Below are positions 27,017-35,208 of a DNA stretch of 64,000 bases, in pieces. This DNA is from Streptomyces sp. NBC_01275. GTDB lineage: Bacteria > Actinomycetota > Actinomycetes > Streptomycetales > Streptomycetaceae. The stretch's first letter is position 1. Each line of letters opens with the position of its first letter. The notes below the pieces were generated by a model. The model had not been told where the DNA came from and did not search any database. It saw only the letters and a list, made by a program, of their open reading frames with translations. The DNA is taken from the NCBI RefSeq assembly GCF_026340655.1, contig NZ_JAPEOZ010000001.1, positions 248,001 through 312,000 of the forward strand, written 5' to 3'. Made by a program: the position numbers and the translations under genes.

Positions 27017-28174
27017 TCATGCGGCGCAGGCCAGCGCCGCCGTGTTCAGGTCGCGGGAGCGCCGTACGACGCGGGCGTCGTTCCGGTCGCACCCGTTGGT
27101 CAGGTAGACGAAGGACAGGCCGCTGTCCGGATCGGCCCAACTGATCTGGCCCGCGGCCCCGTTGTGCCCGAACGTCCGCGGTGTGGCGCCTCCACCGCCG
27201 ACCCGGTGGAGGCGCGTCGGGTCGTCGCCCTGCAGCTCAAGCCCGCGGGTGCGGTTCGCGATGATGTCGAACGGTGCGGCGGTGAACGTGTTCCGTACGT
27301 GGGTCGTGACGTCGTGCCGGATCGCGGGGTCCCACACGCGCTTGGGGTCGTGCAGCAGGTGCTGGTAGAACAGCGCGAAGCTCGCCGCGTCGCTCACTCC
27401 CCCGGCTCCAGGGAAACCGAACGCGACCAGGTCGGGCCGCTGCCACGTGATCAGGGCGGTGTCCGGGCGCACACTCGCGTTCCCCGCGGCCGCCGTGATC
27501 GCCTCGGTGATTTCGAGCGGCAGCGAGTCGACACCAAGGAGGTCCTTCACTTCCTCCTCCGTGCTGGGCTCACCGGCGCCGAGGATGCGCTGGAGGTCGC
27601 CCTGCCGGTCCTCGGGAACGCCGAGTTCGAGCCGGTCGAGGCCCAAAGGATCGAGGATCCGCTCCCGCAACGCCGTGCGGTGGTCGGTGCCGGTCACGCG
27701 CTCCACCAGCTCCGCCATCACGTAGTGCGCACTGAACCCGTGATAGCCATAGGCGGTGCCCGGTTCGAAGGACGGCTTCCACTGTTCCATCTGCCGCACC
27801 CGGGCCGCACGGTCGAAGATCGAGTCGCAGTCGAGCTCCGCCTCCGGGAATCCCGCGGTAAACAGCAGGAGGTGTTCGAGTGTCACCCGGTCCTTGCCGT
27901 GCGCCCCGAACTCCGGCCACAGGTCCACGACCGGCGCCAGGGGATCCAGCTTGCCCTCGCCCATCAACTGCCACACGAGCGAGCTGAACACCGGCTTGGT
28001 CGTCGACCAGATCGAGAACCGCGCGTCCGGCGGCGCGTCGCCGAGCGTCTCGTGCACGAGCACCTCGCCGTGCCTGGCCAGCGCGTACTGGCACGCCGGC
28101 AACAGCCCCTCGTCCACGTCCCGTCGCGCCCGCGCCTTCAATTCGGCAACGCTCTGTACGGACACTCCTGCCAT
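27017..28174 (-). CDS. Serine hydrolase, class C beta-lactamase/esterase fold (copy 1)
   Basis: This 385-aa protein has the SxxK motif STTK (Ser57, Lys60). Tyr-containing GYHGFSAHYVM is at the position of the YxN motif, and a late GHNGAAGQ replaces KTG. It is cytoplasmic by sequence, with no signal peptide. Such proteins act as esterases, transesterases or amidases. It is clearly paralogous to the gene at 39901: both share VWQL, VWPEFGAHGKD-type and AAS-ALFYQ-type segments. ATG 28174 is chosen because the upstream frame to 28399 crosses a probable operator. The divergent TetR at 28496 probably controls it. Confidence 0.82.
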   Translation of the reverse strand: MAGVSVQSVAELKARARRDVDEGLLPACQYALARHGEVLVHETLGDAPPDARFSIWSTTKPVFSSLVWQLMGEGKLDPLAPVVDLWPEFGAHGKDRVTLEHLLLFTAGFPEAELDCDSIFDRAARVRQMEQWKPSFEPGTAYGYHGFSAHYVMAELVERVTGTDHRTALRERILDPLGLDRLELGVPEDRQGDLQRILGAGEPSTEEEVKDLLGVDSLPLEITEAITAAAGNASVRPDTALITWQRPDLVAFGFPGAGGVSDAASFALFYQHLLHDPKRVWDPAIRHDVTTHVRNTFTAAPFDIIANRTRGLELQGDDPTRLHRVGGGGATPRTFGHNGAAGQISWADPDSGLSFVYLTNGCDRNDARVVRRSRDLNTAALACAA

Positions 28175-28495
28175 GTCGGCTCCTCGCGCTTGGTGGTAGG
28201 TGACCGGCTGGGGGTGCAGGCCGCGGTCCTTGATCTCTCCCCGGCGGTGTTCGGCTACGGGGCAGTCCTCGGCCGGTTCTCGGGGCGGCTGCTGTTCGGC
28301 GCTCTCCGCGTCGCGCTCGTCCGCAGCGCAGGGCACCCTCGAATTGAATCTCAAGTGCAACTTGAATTTCATAGTGTCGGCTGCCCGGGTGCGCGTCAAC
28401 AGCCGGGCGAGAGTTGCCCGTTCTCATCGATGCTCCGCCGGTCACGTCGCCGCGAGGCGGACGGGCCCGCATGCGGAGTCGGATACGGTGCTGGC
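28175..28495. promoter_or_regulatory. Divergent promoter region with palindromic operator at 28351-28366
   Basis: There is no gene in this 321-bp gap between the serine hydrolase and the TetR gene. TCAAGTGCAACTTGAA at 28351-28366 contains the perfect palindrome CAAGT-GCA-ACTTG. A copy matching at 13 of 16 positions (TCAAGTGTCACTGGAA) lies at 29355-29370 before the ABC transporter operon. The shared site points to control of both by the TetR encoded between them. Confidence 0.65.
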
Positions 28496-29116
28496 ATGCC
28501 AGAGCCCCGTCGGCGCGGTCCGTATGCACGGACGCGCGAACGCCGCGCAACCATCGCCCAGGCCACGTTGGCACTGGTGGTCGAGCACGGCCACCGCAGT
28601 GTGACCACGCTCGGGGCGGCGAAGCGAGCAGGCATCAGCGAAGCGGGCCTCCTCTACCACTTCCCCTCCAAGGAAGCTCTCCTCGTCGCGGCTCTGGCCT
28701 TGTTCGACGAGCAGGAGATGGGCCTGCTGGGCCCGGGCGAGTCCGTAGCGGCGGCACCCGCGCTCGCCGTGGACGGCGTACGCCGCACCAACATCGTCCA
28801 CCTCTACGCATCCCTGCTCGGCGAGGCCAGTAACCCCGAACACCCCGCGCACGACTACTTCAAGGAACGCTGGCGCATCTCTTGCGCACAGCTGGCCCGC
28901 GACATCTCGCTGCTCCAGGAGACCGGAGAGGTCAGCCCCGCAGTCGATCCGGAACAAGCCGCAGCCTTGATCATCGCGGCCTGGGACGGATTGCAGAGCC
29001 ACTGGCTGGTCGACCCGTCCTTCGACATCGGCACCCAACTCGGCGCCGTCATCGACGCCGTCCTGCTGCGCTCCCCCAGCGGGCACCGGGGCAGCGCGCG
29101 TACGGTCACGCCGTAG
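28496..29116 (+). CDS. TetR-family regulator
   Basis: This 206-aa regulator has its HTH at residues ~15-60 (VEHGHRSVTTLGAAKRAGISEAGLLYHFPSKEALL) and a helical C-terminal domain. ATG 28496 is used; the frame open upstream belongs to antisense of the hydrolase. It sits between two gene groups that share one palindromic operator sequence, and is the best candidate for their repressor. Confidence 0.88.
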   Translation: MPEPRRRGPYARTRERRATIAQATLALVVEHGHRSVTTLGAAKRAGISEAGLLYHFPSKEALLVAALALFDEQEMGLLGPGESVAAAPALAVDGVRRTNIVHLYASLLGEASNPEHPAHDYFKERWRISCAQLARDISLLQETGEVSPAVDPEQAAALIIAAWDGLQSHWLVDPSFDIGTQLGAVIDAVLLRSPSGHRGSARTVTP

Positions 29117-29542
29117 TCGGTGGGGGCTCGGCAGCCGCCGGTTCGCTCACGGGCAGTTCAACTTCGGTAGCCGGTGCGCCCGGTAGTTCAGATTCCACCG
29201 CCACCCCCGGTGAGCCCGGCGTTTCAGATACGGCATCCGCCGGCAGTTCGCCCGGGCGGCCATGCCGCTACCCACCAGCCGCCCGCCGCCTGAATTTCAG
29301 TGTGCGCTCGATATTGACGGCGCGCTGAACCCAGCCCTACCTTGAGCCCGAACTTCAAGTGTCACTGGAAATTCAGCGGTCCGAAACCGGTCTGGAACAT
29401 CGACCGCCGTCGACATCCGATCCGACCCACCTCCGGAGAGCGCCGTGCGCAACTTGCCTACCGCCATGCCGCCACTCATCGCCTCCCTGTCGGGCGCTGC
29501 TCGCTCCGCGCCCGCAGGGAACCCGTCCGTGCAGGACCTGCC
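29117..29542. other. 426-bp gene-free stretch with repeats and an operator
   Basis: 29120-29260 is low-complexity, with repeated CGG(C/T)AGTTC units (for example near 29150, 29189 and 29243). It reads as Ser/Ala/Gly-rich in one frame and has no start signal. The operator copy TCAAGTGTCACTGGAA lies at 29355-29370, about 170 bp before the permease start. A weak sequence resembling it, CTGAATTTCAGTGTG, lies at 29290. The permease start lacks a strong ribosome site. Confidence 0.5.
29355..29370. promoter_or_regulatory. Operator copy upstream of ABC importer operon
   Basis: TCAAGTGTCACTGGAA matches the site at 28351-28366 in 13 of 16 positions, including both half-site cores. It lies in the probable promoter of the permease operon beginning at 29543. 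Confidence 0.6.
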
Positions 29543-30484
29543 GTGCTGAAACTCCTCGGAAACCGCCTGCTGTGGTCACTGCCTGTCGTCTTCGTCGCCA
29601 CAGCCCTGTCGTTCGTGCTCACCAGTGTGGTCCCCGGCGACGCCGCGCAGATGATGCTCGGTCCGCAAGCCACGTCGGACCAGATTGTCGCCCTCCGTGA
29701 GAGCCTCGGCCTGGACAAGCCGATGTTCGAGCAGTACGGGAGCTGGCTGGCGTATGCGGTGCGTGGTGATCTCGGAACTTCGACCCTCTCCGGTGAGGGC
29801 ATCACCTCCCAGCTCAACGAGCACCTCGAGGTCACGTTCTCGCTGCTGATCCTGGGCACGCTGGCGAGTGCCGTACTCGGTCTGGCGCTGGGCATCACCT
29901 CGGCGGTGCGCGGCGGTGCCACCCGCAGCATCGTCGACGTCCTGTCGGTGGGCGGCATGGCCATCCCCAACTTCTGGCTGGCGGTGGTCCTCACCTCGTT
30001 CTTCTCGGTCACGCTCCGGCTCCTTCCAGTCGCCGGCTACGTCAGCTTCGCGGATTCACCGGGGCAGTGGGCGCAGTCCCTGGTTCTGCCGGTGACCTCC
30101 CTGGCGATCGGGGGAGCCACGATCATCGCCAAGCAGACCCGCGACTCTCTCGGGCAGGTCCTGAGCCAGGACTTCATCAAGACGCTGCGGGCCAACGGCC
30201 TCGCGCACCGGTCGATTCTCTTCCGGCACGCGCTCCGCAACGCGGGTGTGCCAATCATGAGCGTCATCGGCGTCGTGTTCGTCGGGCTGATCGGCGGCAC
30301 GATCTTCGTCGAACAGGTCTTCGCGATGCCCGGCCTCGGTTCCATCGTCCAACAGGCAACGGCCTCCCGGGACTTGCCTGTGATTCAGGGAGCGGTCGTG
30401 TACTTCACTCTGCTCGTCGTCGCGGCGAACCTCCTCGTCGATCTCTGTTACGGCGCGATCGACCCCCGGGTGCGTGTCCGGTGA
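29543..30484 (+). CDS. Family-5-type ABC importer permease (DppB type)
   Basis: This 313-aa membrane protein is of the dipeptide/oligopeptide/nickel permease family: LLGNRLLWSLPVVFVATALSFVL first helix, LGPQATSDQIVALRESLGLD periplasmic segment, and an EAA loop in DFIKTLRANGLAHRSILFRHALRN. The start is taken as GTG 29543 by alignment; the preceding sequence is not membrane-protein-like. GTGA overlap couples it to the next gene. In actinobacteria this importer class moves plant oligosaccharides and glycosides as well as peptides, and the neighbouring rhamnosidase favours that here. Confidence 0.87.
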   Translation: MLKLLGNRLLWSLPVVFVATALSFVLTSVVPGDAAQMMLGPQATSDQIVALRESLGLDKPMFEQYGSWLAYAVRGDLGTSTLSGEGITSQLNEHLEVTFSLLILGTLASAVLGLALGITSAVRGGATRSIVDVLSVGGMAIPNFWLAVVLTSFFSVTLRLLPVAGYVSFADSPGQWAQSLVLPVTSLAIGGATIIAKQTRDSLGQVLSQDFIKTLRANGLAHRSILFRHALRNAGVPIMSVIGVVFVGLIGGTIFVEQVFAMPGLGSIVQQATASRDLPVIQGAVVYFTLLVVAANLLVDLCYGAIDPRVRVR

Positions 30485-32541
30485 CCGGCATCGAGCAGAC
30501 GGCGGTGGACCCCACGCCGGGCGACATGGGCCTGAGGGACGACCCGGCGGAGCAGCCGTCAGTGACCCAGCGGCAGCCGCGGCGCGGGTCGGCTCTACGG
30601 GCGTTGGTCCGCAGGCCGCTGGCGGTCCTCTCGCTCCTGTGGCTGGTGACGGTCGGCGTGATGAGCGTGGGTGCGGACGCGCTCGCTCCGTACGGGCCCA
30701 CGAGCACCGACCTGACCCACGTCCTGGCCGGGCCCAGCGGGCAACACTGGCTGGGTACCGACCAGTTGGGCCGGGACATCCTCAGCCGCGTCCTGTTCGG
30801 TGGTCAGGGGGTGTTGCTGGGAATCGTGGAGGTGACGCTCGTCTTCGTCGTCACCGGCACCGCCATGGGCGTGCTGGCCGGCTACTTCGGCCGCTGGGTG
30901 GACTGGGCGGTGCTGCGCTGGATCGAGCTCGCGGTCGCGCTCCCGTCCATTCTGATCCTCCTGCTCGTCCTCGCCGTGTTCCCCGGAAACCAGCACCTCG
31001 CGATGATCGTGCTCGGCGTGCTCGGTGCGTCGGGGCTCGCCCGGGTCATCCGCGCGGAGACGCAACAGGTCCGCACGGAGCAGTACATCGCGGCGGCCCG
31101 CGTGTCCGGCCTCAGTGACGGTCAGATCCTGCTCCGGCACATCGTGCCGCGCCTCGCGACGACGATCCTCGTGCAGGCGTCCCTGATGGCCGCGGCCGCG
31201 GTCGGCGTGCAGGCGGGTCTGTCCTTCCTCGGGCTCGGCGTGCAGGAACCGGATCCGTCCTGGGGCGGTCTGATCACCCAGGCAAGCCAGGTTCTCGACC
31301 GATCCAACTGGATGCTGGTGCCGTCGGGCGGCGTCATCGGTCTGACCATGCTCGCCCTCGCGTTGCTCGGCGACGCCGTGCGCGATGTGATGGTGCAACG
31401 GTGGAGCACCGCACCGGCACGGCACGGTGGCGCGGGCAGCGGTGAACCGCCCGTATGGGAGGAAGACGAGGACGAGTCCACCGAACCCGGTGGGGCGACG
31501 GAGCAGGCGGCGTCGAGCACCCTGCTGGCGGTGCACGGGCTCACGGTCGCCTTCGGCACGGGCGGCAAGCGCAGCGCCGTTGTCCAAGGCGTCGGTTTCC
31601 ACGTGGACCGGGGCGAAATCCTCGGCATCGTCGGCGAGTCGGGCTGCGGCAAGTCGGTCACGGTCTCAGCCGTACTCGGTCTGCTGCCCGCCGGCGCCGA
31701 AGTCCGTGCCCGTTCCTGCCGGTTCGACGGAGCCGAACTCCTGTCGCTGTCCGATCGGGACCGTCACGCACTGCGCGGAACCCGCATCGGCTACGTGTCC
31801 CAGGAACCCATGATGGCGCTCGACCCCACGTGCCGCGTCGGCGATCTGCTCGCCGAGGCCGTGCGCCGGCACCACGGTCTGGACCGGCGCGCCGCGCGGG
31901 CGCGGGCCGTCGAACTCCTCGACCTGGTCAACATCCCGGACCCGGGCGCCGTTTCACGCAGGTACCCGCACCAGATCTCCGGAGGCATGGCCCAGCGGGT
32001 CGCCATCGCGCTGGCCCTGGCCGGTGACCCCGACCTGCTGGTCGCGGACGAACCGACGACCGCGCTCGACGCCCGCGTCCAGGCCGAGATCCTCGCACTG
32101 CTCCGGCGCTTGCAGGCGGAGCGCGGACTCGCCATCGTCCTGATCACCCACGACTGGGGCGTCGCTGCGCAGCTGTGCGCGCGTGCGGTCGTCATGTACG
32201 CCGGGCAGGTCGTCGAGCAGGGGCCAGTCGGCGCCCTGTACCACTTGCCTGCGCATCCGTACACGGCCGGCCTCCTCGCGGCCAACCCGCACCGCGCACT
32301 CGACCGCACCTCGGCCGACGGCAGCACCACCACACACCGGGCGAGGCTGCCCACGATCCCGGGCACCGTGCCGCCTCCGGCCGCCTGGCCCATCAGCTGC
32401 CACTTCCAGGACCGCTGCCCACTCGCCGCTGCCGACTGCGCGCAGGGCCCGATTCCCCTGGCCGCGGTCGCGGCCGAGCACCACAGCCGCTGCATCCACA
32501 TCGACCGCGTGCGGGAACTCGACATGGAGGATGCCTCGTGA
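30481..32541 (+). CDS. ABC importer permease-ATPase fusion (DppC-DppD)
   Basis: This single 686-aa polypeptide joins two usually separate subunits. Residues ~30-300 are a DppC permease ([19 protein letters not shown], then [20 protein letters not shown] as EAA loop). An acidic linker ([16 protein letters not shown]) follows. Residues ~345-680 are a DppD ATPase with Walker A GESGCGKS, signature [12 protein letters not shown], Walker [13 protein letters not shown] and a C-terminal cysteine motif region ([14 protein letters not shown]). Permease/ATPase fusions of this sort occur in actinobacterial oligopeptide-type importers. It starts at GTG 30481, overlapping the upstream stop, and ends overlapping the second ATPase by 4 nt. 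Confidence 0.88.
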   Translation: MTGIEQTAVDPTPGDMGLRDDPAEQPSVTQRQPRRGSALRALVRRPLAVLSLLWLVTVGVMSVGADALAPYGPTSTDLTHVLAGPSGQHWLGTDQLGRDILSRVLFGGQGVLLGIVEVTLVFVVTGTAMGVLAGYFGRWVDWAVLRWIELAVALPSILILLLVLAVFPGNQHLAMIVLGVLGASGLARVIRAETQQVRTEQYIAAARVSGLSDGQILLRHIVPRLATTILVQASLMAAAAVGVQAGLSFLGLGVQEPDPSWGGLITQASQVLDRSNWMLVPSGGVIGLTMLALALLGDAVRDVMVQRWSTAPARHGGAGSGEPPVWEEDEDESTEPGGATEQAASSTLLAVHGLTVAFGTGGKRSAVVQGVGFHVDRGEILGIVGESGCGKSVTVSAVLGLLPAGAEVRARSCRFDGAELLSLSDRDRHALRGTRIGYVSQEPMMALDPTCRVGDLLAEAVRRHHGLDRRAARARAVELLDLVNIPDPGAVSRRYPHQISGGMAQRVAIALALAGDPDLLVADEPTTALDARVQAEILALLRRLQAERGLAIVLITHDWGVAAQLCARAVVMYAGQVVEQGPVGALYHLPAHPYTAGLLAANPHRALDRTSADGSTTTHRARLPTIPGTVPPPAAWPISCHFQDRCPLAAADCAQGPIPLAAVAAEHHSRCIHIDRVRELDMEDAS

Positions 32542-33383
32542 GCCGGACCGACACGACGCCCACTCAGCCCCTGCTGAGCGCACACGGAATCGTCCTCGAC
32601 TATCCGCAGGGGTTTCGCCGCAACCCCGCCCGCGTTCTCCACGGAGTCGACATCGACATCGCCGAGGGAGAAACCCTCGGCCTGGTCGGCGAATCGGGCT
32701 CGGGCAAGAGCTCCCTCGCCAACATCGTCCTGGGCTTCCGGCCCCCGACCGATGGGCACATCCGGTTCCGGGGGCGCGACATCACCGGAGCTGGCCGGCG
32801 CGAGCGCCGGGCCCTCAGTTCGGAGATCCAGGCGGTCTTCCAGGATCCCTACAGCTCGCTCAACCCCACGCGGCGGGTGGGCACGTCCATCGCCGAGCCG
32901 CTCCTGCTGAAGTCGTCCTCGCTGTCGCGGCGGGACATCGCCGCGCGCGTGCGGGACATCCTCGTCCGGGTCGGCCTGCCGCCCGACGCCGCGGACCGCT
33001 ATCCGGCGCACTTCTCGGGCGGACAACGGCAACGCATCGCCATCGCCCGCGCCCTGATCATCAATCCGTCGCTCGTCATCTGCGACGAGCCGGTCAGCGC
33101 GCTCGACCTCTCCGTGCAGGCCCAGATCCTCAATCTCCTCGCCGAACTGCAGGAGTCGATGGGCCTCAGTTATCTCTTCATCGCGCACGACCTCGCGGTG
33201 GTGCGCTTCCTGTCCCACCGCATGGCGGTGATGCACCAGGGCCGCATCGTCGAGACCGGCCCGGCGGAGCGCGTCTACAACGCGCCCACCGACCCGTACA
33301 CCAGGCAGCTGCTCGCCGCGGTGCCCGACCCGGATCCCGAGCGAGCACCCTCCCAGCGGCTCACCGTCGCACAGGACTCCTGA
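32538..33383 (+). CDS. ABC importer ATPase (DppF type)
   Basis: This 281-aa ATPase is the second nucleotide-binding subunit of the importer. Walker A is GESGSGKSS, the Q-loop is in [12 protein letters not shown], the signature is [12 protein letters not shown] and Walker B is [15 protein letters not shown] 32538 overlaps the fusion gene stop (GTGA). It pairs with the ATPase half of the fusion protein. A GCCGGCG/CGCCGGC hairpin at 33394-33417 follows, before the binding-protein gene. Confidence 0.92.
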   Translation: MSRTDTTPTQPLLSAHGIVLDYPQGFRRNPARVLHGVDIDIAEGETLGLVGESGSGKSSLANIVLGFRPPTDGHIRFRGRDITGAGRRERRALSSEIQAVFQDPYSSLNPTRRVGTSIAEPLLLKSSSLSRRDIAARVRDILVRVGLPPDAADRYPAHFSGGQRQRIAIARALIINPSLVICDEPVSALDLSVQAQILNLLAELQESMGLSYLFIAHDLAVVRFLSHRMAVMHQGRIVETGPAERVYNAPTDPYTRQLLAAVPDPDPERAPSQRLTVAQDS

Positions 33384-33393
33384 TAACACCCCC

Positions 33394-33417
33394 GCCGGCG
33401 CGAACCGGGCCGCCGGC
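33394..33417. terminator. Hairpin between ATPase and binding-protein genes
   Basis: GCCGGCG (33394-33400) pairs with CGCCGGC (33411-33417) around a 10-nt loop. It may partly terminate or stabilise the mRNA so that the binding protein is made at a different level from the membrane parts. Confidence 0.35.
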
Positions 33418-33462
33418 ACCGACACCCGCTCCGGGCGCGCGGCACTCCATGGAGGAAGTTCC

Positions 33463-35019
33463 ATGAACAGAGGATTCACCCGCACCACGACATTGCTGGC
33501 CGGTGCCCTGTGCGCCGCACTGACCGCGACGGCCTGCAGCGGCACGGCCGACTCGTCCACGGGCAAGTCCGGAGGCACGCTCAACGTCGTCTCGCTCATG
33601 CCGCCCAGCACCTTCAACCCGGCGCGCGCGGGCATCACCGTAGGGGAGAACTGGTACACCCCGCTGGCGTACGACTCACTCATCCACCGTGGCCGGAACA
33701 GCAAGTACGAGCCCGGCCTTGCCACTTCGTGGAAGTACGTGGGCAAGGGCAACCGTGAGTTCCAACTCACCCTGCGCCCCGGTGTGAAGTTCGCGGACGG
33801 CACACCGGTCACGACGGCCGCGGTGGTCAATTCGCTGAAGTACACCTTCGCCGATCCGAACAGCCCGCAGGCGCCGTCGCTCGGGAAGGTGACCGTCGAG
33901 GCGACGGGCGAGCGCACCGTCACCCTCAAGCTCGCCCGGCCCAACCCGGAAATGCCGTACAACCTGTCATCGACCACACACCTCAGCTCGGTCATCAGCG
34001 CGAAGGGACTCGCCAACAAGAAGGCACTGGGACACGAGACGTTCGGCGCAGGGCCGTACGTGCTCGACGAGAAGGCCACCGTCTCCGGCGACCACTACAC
34101 CTACACGCCCAACCGGAACTACTACAACAAGTCCGCGATCCGCTACGACAAGATCGTCATCAAGGTCGTCAGCTCGACCAACGCGGCGCTCTCCCTGCTG
34201 AAGACCGGCGCCGCCGACCTGGCGCAGGGCGATATCAACACGCTGGACAGCGCCAAGAGCGCCAACCTCAAGACGTACTCCACCCTGGTCGCGGAGACCG
34301 GAATCCAACTGACCGGCCGTGCGAAGGGTGCCGGGGCAAAGCCCCTGCGCAGCAAGCTCGTACGGCAGGCGCTGAACTACGCCATCGACCGCAAGGCCAT
34401 CGCCGAGGGCCTGTTGCACGGCACCGGCAAGCCGGTCAACCAGGTAGGGACACCGGGCACGCCCGACTACCTCGAGTCGGAAGCCGACCGCTACGCCTAC
34501 GACCCCGACAAGGCGAAGTCGCTGCTCGCGAAGGCGGGTTACCCGAACGGCTTCAGCGCCACCATGCTCAGCCTGACCGTGAACCCACCCACCAGTGACG
34601 TCGCACAAGCCGTGATCTCGGACTGGGCCAAGATCGGCGTGAAGGTGCGCGCGGTCAACGCCAGCGACGGCTCCAAGTATTCACGGGAGTATCTGAGCGG
34701 GGAGCATCCCATGGTGTCCTACGGGTACGGCTACATCCCGCTCTTCCTTTACGCGAAGCAGTTCTACCTTCCGACCCCTGGCCTGATGTACGGCGGGGAC
34801 GACCCGAAGGTGGCGTCACTGGTCAAGCAGGGCGACACGGCGATGGGTGCTGAGCAGCGCTCGCTCTACGACCAGGCCACGCGGCGGGCCATCGACCAGG
34901 CCTGGCTCGTGCCAGTGACCAGCTTCTCGGTCTTCTACTACACATCACCCAAGGTGAAGGGTGTGAAGGTCGACCTGCAGCGTCCGCTCCTCGACCTCAC
35001 CGAACTCTCCCCCGCATGA
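33463..35019 (+). CDS. Family-5 ABC substrate-binding lipoprotein
   Basis: This 518-aa lipoprotein has [10 protein letters not shown] then a hydrophobic stretch and lipobox ending at Cys25 (TATAC). The SBP_bac_5 features include [37 protein letters not shown] and [21 protein letters not shown]. It delivers ligand to the permeases encoded upstream. GGAGGAA lies just before ATG 33463. Placement last in the importer operon and directly before a GH78 rhamnosidase suggests a glycoside or oligosaccharide ligand rather than a peptide, but this is inference. Confidence 0.9.
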   Translation: MNRGFTRTTTLLAGALCAALTATACSGTADSSTGKSGGTLNVVSLMPPSTFNPARAGITVGENWYTPLAYDSLIHRGRNSKYEPGLATSWKYVGKGNREFQLTLRPGVKFADGTPVTTAAVVNSLKYTFADPNSPQAPSLGKVTVEATGERTVTLKLARPNPEMPYNLSSTTHLSSVISAKGLANKKALGHETFGAGPYVLDEKATVSGDHYTYTPNRNYYNKSAIRYDKIVIKVVSSTNAALSLLKTGAADLAQGDINTLDSAKSANLKTYSTLVAETGIQLTGRAKGAGAKPLRSKLVRQALNYAIDRKAIAEGLLHGTGKPVNQVGTPGTPDYLESEADRYAYDPDKAKSLLAKAGYPNGFSATMLSLTVNPPTSDVAQAVISDWAKIGVKVRAVNASDGSKYSREYLSGEHPMVSYGYGYIPLFLYAKQFYLPTPGLMYGGDDPKVASLVKQGDTAMGAEQRSLYDQATRRAIDQAWLVPVTSFSVFYYTSPKVKGVKVDLQRPLLDLTELSPA

Positions 35020-35208
35020 CAGCGGCACTTCCGACGGCAGTCGCGCTCGGCGTGGACCCAGCGGTGCACCACCCCGCCGGGTGACATCGGCCTGGCACGA
35101 CGGGGCTCGGGCCGGTGGCCCGAGATCTCTGCCACGTGACCGTACGCGTGTCCGACCGGCCCACGACACCGTTCGAGCCGCACGCGGCCAACTGTCTCCG
35201 AACGAGAA

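Noticed and set aside
29117..29330. Ser/Ala/Gly-rich reading frame after the TetR gene
   Set aside because: It has no start or ribosome site, is low-complexity and is covered by regulatory sequence; more likely non-coding.
31791..34079. 762-codon open frame on the minus strand
   Set aside because: It lies antisense to the ABC ATPase and binding-protein genes, shows no domain, and is explained by GC-rich third positions.
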